Origin: JAJDGF01 sp031549325
Lineage (GTDB): Bacteria > Bacillota > Clostridia > Christensenellales > Aristaeellaceae
NCBI GenBank assembly: GCA_031549325.1
Contig: JAVBQA010000010.1
Span: 1-37,019 of the forward strand
DNA length: 37,019 nt
Reading direction: 5' to 3'
Below are positions 15,771 through 22,563 of the stretch, piece after piece. A program made the position numbers and the translations under genes. Each line of letters starts with the position of its first letter. Within the stretch, counting starts at the first letter, position 1. Under the pieces are notes generated by a model that saw only the letters and a list, made by a program, of their open reading frames with translations, had not been told where the DNA came from and ran no database searches.

Positions 15771-18695
15771 TTACAGCACCCAGGGATATGCCGCCACCAC
15801 CGACTGCATAACCTTCACCAGCGGCTTGTACGTGGCGGCATCCTCACCCAGCACGCTGTCGTACACCTTGCCCGCAAGCCGGATGCGCACACGGCCGGCC
15901 GCCTTATCCAGCACCAGGAAGCCCTGGTTCTCGCTGTCCTCAAAGTCTTCCTCGCTAGAGAACACCGTGAACTTGTCCTTGTAGGGCGCGCTCTGGTAGG
16001 GGCAGAACACCGTGCAGTTGCCGCATTCGTTGCACATCTTGTCCACGTGCAGCACCTGTTCCTTCTCCATGCCGGGCACCACGATGGCGATATTGGCGCG
16101 GTTCGGGCATACGTCCACACAGTTCTCGCACACCATGGAGCAGCCGAGGCAGCGCCGGTTTTCCCTGGCGGGGTCCGCGCACTCCGCGAGATCCACGCGC
16201 CGCGCCTTCAGCTGGGCGGCATCCTGCACATACTCGGTCTCCGACGGCATCACGCCCAGAATGTGGCTGATGGCGTCCTGCGCGTCGGCGATGGCCTCCA
16301 CAACCGTGGCCGGGCCGCGCTTGGCGTCGCCGATTGTGTGCACATTTTTCCCCGCGAAATTCGCGATCAGCGCCTCGTCGATCTTCTCGCCCACGGCGGA
16401 GATCACCGTGTCGGCGGGAACGCTGGTGAATTCGCCAGTGCCCTCGGGGCTGCGCCTGCCGCTTGCGTCGGGCGCGCCCAGGCGCATCACCTCGCACCGC
16501 AGCTCGCCATTTTCATGGGACACCGGGGCAAGCAGCTCACAGAACCTGACGCCGTCGTGGATGGCCAGCTCGAGCTCTTCGGCGTCGGCGGGCATCTGAC
16601 GCTGGGTGCGGCGGTAGACCAGGCGCACCTGCTTCACGCCTTCGGCGCGAATCGCGGCGCGGGCGGCATCCATGGCGGTGTTGCCGCCGCCGATGACCAC
16701 CACGGACTCGCCCAGTTTCAGCGTCTCCGGGCGCTTCTTCTGCGCCTCCAGGAACTCGATCACATTCATGGCCTGGCCATTCTCCAGGCGCAGCGCCCCC
16801 GGCTTCCAGGCGCCAACCGCCACGATCACATGGGTGTAGCCCTGGTCGAACAGCTGCTTGGCGCTCTGCGCCTCGGTGTTCAGCTTTACCTCGACGCCCA
16901 GCTTTTCGAGCATCCGGGCGTCGCTGTCGATGGCGCTGTCGGCGATTCGAAACGCCGGGATCACATGGCGCACGATGCCGCCCAGGCTGTCCCGCTTCTC
17001 GAAGATGGTTGCCTGCGCGCCCGCGCGCGCCGCGATGAACGCCGCTGCCATGCCGCCCGGACCGCCGCCCACAATGGCGATCTTTTCGGGCTTTGCCTCG
17101 CCAGGCCTCAGCGCGGCCAGATTGGCCGAGAAGCCCTTCTCAGCGGCCACCAGCTTCGCCCCCCGGATCTGCACCGACTCTTCATAGAAGTTGCGGGTGC
17201 ACTTGGTCTGGCAGCGGTGGCTGCAAATCGTGCCGGTGATGAAGGGCAGCGGGTTCTTCTCCAGAATGACCTTCAGCGCCTCGTCATACTTGCCCTGCCC
17301 CACCAGCTCGATGTAGGCCGGGATGTCCTGGTGAATCGGGCAGCCCTCGGCGCATGGCGCCAGGAAGCAGTCGATCAGCGGCACTTCCTGCTCCAGCTTG
17401 CGGGACGGCTCGATCTTGACCGGCTTTTTATGATGCGGGTCGGTCTTGGCAGACTCGGCAAGCGCGCGCAGCTTGTCCATGTCCACGCCGGCGAACGGCG
17501 CAAACGCCATCGCGCCCAGCTTCACCGCCATCGGGTTGAGCCGGCCATATCCGCCGGGCTTGAGCAGCGTGGTGGCCAGCGTGATGGGCCAGATGCCGCA
17601 GCCAAAGATACGGTCGATGTTGAACAGCTCCGCGCCGCCCGAGAACGACACGCGCAGCTTGCCCTGGAACTCCTTCTCCAGCTTCTCTGCCAGGCTGATC
17701 GAAAGCGGGAACAGGCTCTTGCCGGACATGTACATCTCCTGCCCGGGCAGCTCGTTCTGGGCGATCTTCACCGGGAACGTGTTGGTCAGCTTCACGCCGA
17801 ACTCCACCGAGTTTTCCGAGGCCAGCTTCAGCAGCCGGTTCAGCATGGGCACGGCGTCGGAGAACTGCAGGTCGTTCTTGAAGTGGTGATCGTCAAACAC
17901 CAGGTAGTCATAGCCCATGTCGTCCATGGTCTTCCGGGCAAACTCATATCCGAGCAGCGTCGGGTTGCACTTGATGTAGGTGTGCAGGCGCTTCACGGAA
18001 ATCAGATAGCTTGCGATGCGCTCGATCTCGTCCGGCGGGCAGCCGTGCAGCGTGGACAGCGTGATGGACTTGCAGACCCTGCTGTCCATGCCATCGATGA
18101 ACTGAGCGTCGACGCCCGGCAAACGGGACAGATTCGCCTTTGCCCAGGCGGCGCACTCCTGCCAGATGGCCGAGTCCTTCGCCTGCTTCATCCCCTCGAT
18201 GTACTTGTCGATCTTGGGCAGCTTGATGCCCTCGAGGTCATAGCCGACGCTCATGTTGAAAATGAAGCCCTCCGGCGAACCAAGCCCCAGCGCGCGGCTG
18301 AGCAGTTTCAGCGCGAACCAGCCCTTGACATACTCGTCATAGGCCTGCGGCACATACAGCTCGGTCGACCACTCCACGTTGTAGCATTCGTCTTCAGCGC
18401 GGATGCAGGGCTTGTCCACCGGCAGATCCTCGCCGTCCAGCTTCTGCACGGTCTTCAGCTCAAAAAAGCGCGCGCCGCCCGCGTAGGAAGCGATCAGGTT
18501 CTGCGCCAGCTGGGTGTGGGGACCCGCCGCCGGACCGAAGGGCAGCTCCAGCGTTTCGCCGAAAATCGGCAGACTCTTGCCGCTCGTGTGCTTGTAAATC
18601 GCACCCACGCCAAAGATCGTGCCGTGCGCCGCGTGCTCAGACAGCGCCCAGTCCATCAGCTCTGCAAACGGGATCGGCCTCATGATGTCGCTCAT
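15771..18695 (-). CDS. ygfK: YgfK: flavin/iron-sulfur oxidoreductase of the purine cluster
   Basis: Large redox protein, 974 aa, of the family historically called putative selenate reductase subunit YgfK. The N-terminal part (1-420) resembles a dihydroorotate/dihydropyrimidine dehydrogenase barrel. A GltD-like module follows: [4Fe-4S] cysteines at 443-452 and 491-499, FAD motif IVGGGPGGMA (541-550) and NADPH motif VVIGGGNTAMD (666-676). C-terminal ferredoxin-type clusters use C849, C852, C856 plus C859, C863 and C888, C891, C894, C898. It probably shuttles electrons between NAD(P)H, XdhD and its own active site, reducing a purine-derived ring (inference). The start is the ATG at 18695, seven bases after AGGAGG, and 53 bp separate it from ssnA. 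Confidence 0.92.
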   Translation of the reverse strand: MSDIMRPIPFAELMDWALSEHAAHGTIFGVGAIYKHTSGKSLPIFGETLELPFGPAAGPHTQLAQNLIASYAGGARFFELKTVQKLDGEDLPVDKPCIRAEDECYNVEWSTELYVPQAYDEYVKGWFALKLLSRALGLGSPEGFIFNMSVGYDLEGIKLPKIDKYIEGMKQAKDSAIWQECAAWAKANLSRLPGVDAQFIDGMDSRVCKSITLSTLHGCPPDEIERIASYLISVKRLHTYIKCNPTLLGYEFARKTMDDMGYDYLVFDDHHFKNDLQFSDAVPMLNRLLKLASENSVEFGVKLTNTFPVKIAQNELPGQEMYMSGKSLFPLSISLAEKLEKEFQGKLRVSFSGGAELFNIDRIFGCGIWPITLATTLLKPGGYGRLNPMAVKLGAMAFAPFAGVDMDKLRALAESAKTDPHHKKPVKIEPSRKLEQEVPLIDCFLAPCAEGCPIHQDIPAYIELVGQGKYDEALKVILEKNPLPFITGTICSHRCQTKCTRNFYEESVQIRGAKLVAAEKGFSANLAALRPGEAKPEKIAIVGGGPGGMAAAFIAARAGAQATIFEKRDSLGGIVRHVIPAFRIADSAIDSDARMLEKLGVEVKLNTEAQSAKQLFDQGYTHVIVAVGAWKPGALRLENGQAMNVIEFLEAQKKRPETLKLGESVVVIGGGNTAMDAARAAIRAEGVKQVRLVYRRTQRQMPADAEELELAIHDGVRFCELLAPVSHENGELRCEVMRLGAPDASGRRSPEGTGEFTSVPADTVISAVGEKIDEALIANFAGKNVHTIGDAKRGPATVVEAIADAQDAISHILGVMPSETEYVQDAAQLKARRVDLAECADPARENRRCLGCSMVCENCVDVCPNRANIAIVVPGMEKEQVLHVDKMCNECGNCTVFCPYQSAPYKDKFTVFSSEEDFEDSENQGFLVLDKAAGRVRIRLAGKVYDSVLGEDAATYKPLVKVMQSVVAAYPWVL

Positions 18696-18748
18696 GTGTA
18701 TGCCTCCTATGATTTGTTCTGTCGTATGGGGCCGCGCCCCGCCTCCCG

Positions 18749-20086
18749 TTACCTGCCCGCGTTGATGCGGTTCCACAGGTCCTGCGCCTGCTCGCGGCAC
18801 TTGGCCAGAACGGCCTGCTTATCGACCCCCTGGAGCTCCCGGTTCTTCATCCTGACCTTGCCGCCGATGACGGTGGTGGTCACATTATGCCCATTCATGC
18901 CAAACAGCGCATGGGAGTTGATGTTGCCCGCGTGCATGGGGGTGAGAGGCACATAGTCCAGCGCGATGACGTCGGCGGCCGCGCCCGGCTTCAGCACGCC
19001 GATCTCCCTGCCGAAGAACTGGCTGACCATCCTGGCGTTGTTCGTGAACAGCATCTCGGGGATCTCGCCCCAGGCCACGGTGGGATCGGCTTTGTGGTGC
19101 TTATGCAGAATGTTGCCCACCTTGTAGGACTCCAGCATGTCGTTGGTGTAGCCGTCGGTGCCCAGGCCAATGCGAATGCCCGCGTGGAACATCTCCAGCA
19201 CCGGCGGGCAGCCGATGGCGTTGCCCATGTTGCTCTCCGGGTTGTGGGCCACCATGCAATCGGTCTGTTTGATCATGTCGATCTCGGCGGCGGACACATG
19301 CGTGCAGTGGCCGAGAATCGTGTTCTGCCCCAGGATGCCAAAGTCATGCAGCCGGTATACCGGGCGCTTGCCGTGCTCTTTCAGGCTCAAATACACGTCG
19401 TCAATGCCCTCGGCCACATGGATGTGGTAGCCCGCGTCCTTGGGGTTCCTCTCCACGCAGTAGGCGAGCGATTTGTCGGACAGCGTGAACGGCGCGTGCA
19501 TGCCCATCATGCCGCAGAGCATGCCGGACTCGTCTTTCCTTGCGGCCTCGATGAAGTCCACATTTTCTTGCACAGCCTGCTTGAACTTGTCCTGGCCGTC
19601 GCGGTCGGAGATCTCGTAACACAGGTTGGCGCGCACGCCGTAGGCCTTGGCGCTCTCGGCGATCTCACCCAGGCTGCCCAGGATCCCGCCGTAGCTGGCG
19701 TGGTGGTCGATGATGCTGGTCACGCCGTTTTCGATGCAGTCGATAAAGGTTGCGTCGGCGGACAGACGAGTGTCCTTTAGAGTCAGATGGCGGTCGATGG
19801 TCCACCACAGCTGATCCAGGATTTCGAGAAAATTCCCCGGGTTGTTTCCCTTGATGGACAGCCCCCGCGCAAACGCGGAATAAATGTGGTTGTGGGCGTT
19901 GATGAGCCCGGGCATGATGACGCCGCGCTTGGCGTCGATGAACTCGGCGTCCGCGTGCTGCGCCCTGAGCGACTGTGTCTCGCCCACGGCCAGGATCACA
20001 CCGCCGTCCATCAGCACCGCGCCGTCCTCAATGAAGGGGTTACCGGGATCCCTGGTCACCAATCGTCCATTCCCCAGAATCAACAT
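18749..20086 (-). CDS. ssnA: SsnA family aminohydrolase
   Basis: Metal-dependent amidohydrolase of the TRZ/ATZ/guanine-deaminase group, 445 aa (E. coli SsnA is 442). Metal and catalytic residues are in place: NAHNH (H65, H67), HIHVAEG (H223, E226), ILGHCTH (H260, H263) and GTDG (D311). It probably deaminates or ring-opens a purine-derived intermediate; in gut anaerobes ssnA is one of the genes required for anaerobic urate breakdown. The start is the ATG at 20086, eight bases after GAGGAGG. It is first in the minus-strand operon, downstream of a long leader with a strong terminator hairpin, so its expression and that of everything after it is probably conditional. Confidence 0.92.
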   Translation of the reverse strand: MLILGNGRLVTRDPGNPFIEDGAVLMDGGVILAVGETQSLRAQHADAEFIDAKRGVIMPGLINAHNHIYSAFARGLSIKGNNPGNFLEILDQLWWTIDRHLTLKDTRLSADATFIDCIENGVTSIIDHHASYGGILGSLGEIAESAKAYGVRANLCYEISDRDGQDKFKQAVQENVDFIEAARKDESGMLCGMMGMHAPFTLSDKSLAYCVERNPKDAGYHIHVAEGIDDVYLSLKEHGKRPVYRLHDFGILGQNTILGHCTHVSAAEIDMIKQTDCMVAHNPESNMGNAIGCPPVLEMFHAGIRIGLGTDGYTNDMLESYKVGNILHKHHKADPTVAWGEIPEMLFTNNARMVSQFFGREIGVLKPGAAADVIALDYVPLTPMHAGNINSHALFGMNGHNVTTTVIGGKVRMKNRELQGVDKQAVLAKCREQAQDLWNRINAGR

Positions 20087-20134
20087 GGCCCGTTCCTCCT
20101 CGCAAATGCATGTGTCTGCGTGGCAGTCGGGCAT

Positions 20135-20178
20135 AAAAAACGACCGCCACTTGAACGCTTCACGGTCCAAACGGCGGC
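20135..20178 (-). terminator. Intrinsic terminator in the ssnA leader (attenuator)
   Basis: On the minus strand a 14-bp stem (20178-20165 with 20156-20143, some G-U pairs) on an 8-nt loop is followed by CGTTTTTT (T6 at 20140-20135). It sits about 49 nt upstream of the ssnA ATG and downstream of the predicted promoter. Its only sensible use is premature termination of the catabolic transcript. Confidence 0.85.
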
Positions 20179-20341
20179 TCCAACCAAAAGATGAGACATA
20201 GCGAAAGCAAGGGGTTCCCTCATCTCCGGAGGAATAGCCCGTGCGCGAAGCACTTCCTTGCAGCTATGTCGACATTTGGATTGTTCAACAAACTGTTGTG
20301 GTTTTGTGCGAAACATCTCCCTGTTAAGAGACCTCATTCCG
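20179..20341 (-). promoter_or_regulatory. Structured leader of ssnA: candidate riboswitch aptamer
   Basis: On the minus strand GACATAGC (20270-20263) pairs perfectly with GCTATGTC (20202-20195), enclosing about 60 nt. Inside are GTGC-TTCGC-GCAC (20253-20241) and AGGG-AAC-CCCT. A second helix, AGATGAG (20225-20219) with CTCATCT (20195-20189), crosses the first, so the two form either a pseudoknot or alternative folds. TCCAAA (20280-20275) can pair with TTTGGA in the left arm of the terminator (20171-20166), offering an antiterminator. The ligand is unknown; a purine, a pathway intermediate or the molybdenum cofactor would fit the genes controlled. I could not match it by eye to a known riboswitch core. 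Confidence 0.6.
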
Positions 20342-20347
20342 ACACTG

Positions 20348-20376
20348 ATCTTAGCACAACCCGGTCGTTTGTGCAA
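20348..20376 (-). promoter_or_regulatory. Sigma-A promoter of the ssnA operon with inverted repeat
   Basis: On the minus strand -35 TTGCAC (20371-20376) and -10 TAAGAT (20348-20353) are 17 bp apart, with an extended TGC before the -10. The predicted start is near 20341. The inverted repeat GCACAA-N9-TTGTGC covers the core promoter, and its TTGTGCTAA arm is the reverse complement of the TTAGCACAA at the dpaL promoter. A protein operator here is likely (inference). Confidence 0.65.
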
Positions 20377-20447
20377 CCATGCCTTAGCCCCTGCAATAAA
20401 ATACGTCGCATTGCACAATTATTCCGTTAAGCATTGAGCATTTCTTA
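20377..20447. other. mocA-ssnA promoter upstream spacer
   Basis: AT-richer spacer after the mocA stop. It contains ATTGTGCAAT (about 20411-20420), a further copy of the TTGTGC half-site. No clear terminator follows mocA, so read-through from the housekeeping operon into the ssnA leader is possible. Confidence 0.4.
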
Positions 20448-21035
20448 TCAATCGACTTTATCACGCTGCATTGCCAACGCTTCAAGATCCTTCAGCTGTT
20501 CCGGCGTGTCCACGTCCATCAGCTCCGCCTCCCTCCGCGCCTGCACGCTGTCCACCAGCTCCGGATGGCGCTTCATGACGGCGCCGCCGCTCTGGCTGGG
20601 TTCCAGGCGCAGCAGCTCTGGAAACAGGCTCTTGGGAAACAGCGCCGGGTTGCCGAGCCGCTCTCCATACGCCAGCCGCACCACGCGCTCCGGGCGCATG
20701 GCGAAGGCCTGCAGGAGGCGCTCGACGGACGCCCTTTCAAGCAGCGGCTGGTCCCCCACACAGAACAGGCAGCCGTCGTGCGCCTTCAGCTCGGACAGTC
20801 CAAGCCTGATCGTGTCCGAGATATCCGGCTCCGCATGAAGCAGCGCCTGGCGCCCCATGCCCCGCGCGAGATCGGCGATCTCCGCTTGCCTGGTGACGAC
20901 CACGGTGAAAAGCTCCGCCGGCAGCGCCTCCAGCACGCGCCGAAGCAGCGGCCCGCCGCAAAAATCGGCCAGCAACTTGCCGCCGCCAAACCGGGCGGAA
21001 TCCCCCGAAGCCATCACCACGCAGCCAATCCTCAC
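20448..21035 (-). CDS. mocA: MocA-like molybdenum cofactor nucleotidyltransferase
   Basis: NTP-transferase-fold protein, 195 aa. Sequence marks: an N-terminal nucleotide-binding loop VMASGDSARFGGGKL, EPDISDTIRLGL, the metal-binding GDQPLL, and GNPALFPKSLFPELLRL followed by SGGAVMKRHPE, which is the MocA/YgfJ pattern. MocA adds CMP to molybdopterin to make the MCD cofactor needed by xanthine dehydrogenase family enzymes. The start is a GTG at 21035 overlapping the rpe stop (GTGA). It occupies the slot after rpe where thiN usually sits, and lies immediately upstream of the XdhD operon. MobA (GMP transfer) is less likely given XdhD. Confidence 0.78.
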   Translation of the reverse strand: MRIGCVVMASGDSARFGGGKLLADFCGGPLLRRVLEALPAELFTVVVTRQAEIADLARGMGRQALLHAEPDISDTIRLGLSELKAHDGCLFCVGDQPLLERASVERLLQAFAMRPERVVRLAYGERLGNPALFPKSLFPELLRLEPSQSGGAVMKRHPELVDSVQARREAELMDVDTPEQLKDLEALAMQRDKVD

Positions 21036-21679
21036 AGCTTGTGCATCTCCTCTACAAATGCCCCGGCGTCCGGCGCGGCGAACAGTGCCGAGCCCGCCAC
21101 CAGCAAATCAGCCCCCTGGCGCACCAGCCCGGGCGCGGTGGATTTGTCCACGCCACCGTCCACCTCGATGATCGCCTCGGTGTTGCTGGTGACCAGCATC
21201 CGGTGCACCTCGCCGATCTTCGCGATGGCCTGCGGGATCAGTTTCTGTCCGCCAAAGCCCGGGTTTACCGTCATCACCAGCACCAGGTCGAACTCACCCA
21301 GCACATAACGCAGCACGTCGGGGTGCGTAGCCGGGTTCAGCGACACGCCCGCCAGACAGCCGCAAGCGCGGATCTGGGTCAGCAGTCGGTGCAGGTGATT
21401 GGTGGCCTCGGCGTGCACGGTGATCACCCGCGCGCCCGCCGCGGCGAACGCTTCGATGTATTGTTCCGGGCGCTCGATCATCAGATGCACGTCGCACGGC
21501 AGCGCCTGCATGCCTGAGACCGCCTTGAGCACCGGGATTCCAAAGCTGATGTTGGGTACGAACGCGCCGTCCATCACGTCAAAATGCAGATAATCGGCTC
21601 CCGCGCACTTCATGCGCAGGATCTCGTCTTCCAAATGCAAAAAGTCCGCCGCCAGCAACGACGCCGCCAGCTTAGCCAT
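21032..21679 (-). CDS. rpe: Ribulose-phosphate 3-epimerase
   Basis: TIM-barrel epimerase interconverting ribulose-5-phosphate and xylulose-5-phosphate in the pentose phosphate pathway, 215 aa (normal length). Seen: SLLAADF, HFDVMDGAFVPN with the catalytic Asp and metal-site residues, CDVHLMIE, MTVNPGFGGQ and the phosphate-binding VDGGV. The ATG overlaps the rsgA stop by eight bases, and its stop overlaps the mocA GTG. Position after rsgA is conserved in Firmicutes. Confidence 0.96.
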   Translation of the reverse strand: MAKLAASLLAADFLHLEDEILRMKCAGADYLHFDVMDGAFVPNISFGIPVLKAVSGMQALPCDVHLMIERPEQYIEAFAAAGARVITVHAEATNHLHRLLTQIRACGCLAGVSLNPATHPDVLRYVLGEFDLVLVMTVNPGFGGQKLIPQAIAKIGEVHRMLVTSNTEAIIEVDGGVDKSTAPGLVRQGADLLVAGSALFAAPDAGAFVEEMHKL

Positions 21680-22547
21680 AGCGTTCCCTCCATCTCGTGT
21701 TCATCTCTTCGTAAAGCGCCGTGTAGCGCTCATAGCGTTCCCGGTCGACCGCGCCTTCATCCACCGCCGCGCGCACGGCGCAGTTCGGCTCGCTCACGTG
21801 GGCGCAGGGGCTGAAGTAGCAGCCCGTGTGTTCACCGAATTCCGGCATCCAGGTCTGCAGTTCCAGCGGGTCGCGCAGGGCCAGCTCCAGCAAGCTGAAG
21901 CCTGGCGTGTCCAGCACCATGCCGCCTCCCGGGGCCGGGATCAGCTCGCAGTGGCGGGTGGTGTGCTTGCCTCGCTCAATCTTGCTGGACACCCGGCCAG
22001 TCTGAAGCGACATGCCATACAGCGCGTTGATCAGCGTGCTCTTCCCCACGCCTGACTGTCCGGCAAAGGCGTGCACCTTTCCAGTCAGCAGCGCGCGCAG
22101 CCGCTCGATCCCCTCGCCGGTGGCGGCGCTGAGCAGGATCACCGGCAGATCCGCGCCCCGGTACTGGTTCGCGATGCTCCGGGCCACATCAGGATCCAGG
22201 TCGCACTTGTTGACGGCCAGCATCGGCTCAATCCCGGCCTCCCGGGCGCACAACAGCATGCGGTCAAGAAGCAGCAGGTCGGGCTGGGGAGAGGCCGCCG
22301 CCACCTCCAGCACGACCACGTCGATGTTGGCCACCGGCGGGCGCAAAAGCTCGTTTTTTCGCGGCAGGATGGCCGCGAGCCAGCCGTGCTCCTCGCCGCG
22401 GCTCTCGGTAAACTCGACGCGGTCGCCCACCATGGGCGTCAGCCGCTGGCGCCGGATCTTGCCCTGGGCGCGCAGCGTGTGCTGCTCGCCCGCCTCGGTC
22501 ATGGCGGTGTAGAAACCGCCCACCCCGCGCAGGATGATGCCTTCCAA
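21672..22547 (-). CDS. rsgA: Ribosome biogenesis GTPase RsgA
   Basis: Circularly permuted GTPase acting on the 30S subunit, 291 aa from the chosen start. Motifs occur in the permuted order: NKCDL (G4), SAATGEG (G5), GQSGVGKSTLIN (G1), DTPGF (G3), then a zinc knuckle with GCYFSPCAHVSEPNC. The N-terminal OB part opens EGIILRGVGGFY, matching family starts. No ATG is available: a TTG at 22547, seven bases after a GGCGG site, gives the family's normal N-terminus. A TTG at 22577 would add ten residues and overlap prkC. Confidence 0.93.
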   Translation of the reverse strand: MEGIILRGVGGFYTAMTEAGEQHTLRAQGKIRRQRLTPMVGDRVEFTESRGEEHGWLAAILPRKNELLRPPVANIDVVVLEVAAASPQPDLLLLDRMLLCAREAGIEPMLAVNKCDLDPDVARSIANQYRGADLPVILLSAATGEGIERLRALLTGKVHAFAGQSGVGKSTLINALYGMSLQTGRVSSKIERGKHTTRHCELIPAPGGGMVLDTPGFSLLELALRDPLELQTWMPEFGEHTGCYFSPCAHVSEPNCAVRAAVDEGAVDRERYERYTALYEEMNTRWRERYG

Positions 22548-22563
22548 GGAATTGCCGCCTTTC

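Noticed and set aside
15648..18956. Very long plus-strand open frame opposite ygfK (about 1,100 codons)
   Set aside because: It is antisense to a clearly recognisable YgfK and rich in His/Arg/Leu/Ala, as expected of a GC-rich shadow frame. It has no domains and no ribosome-binding site.
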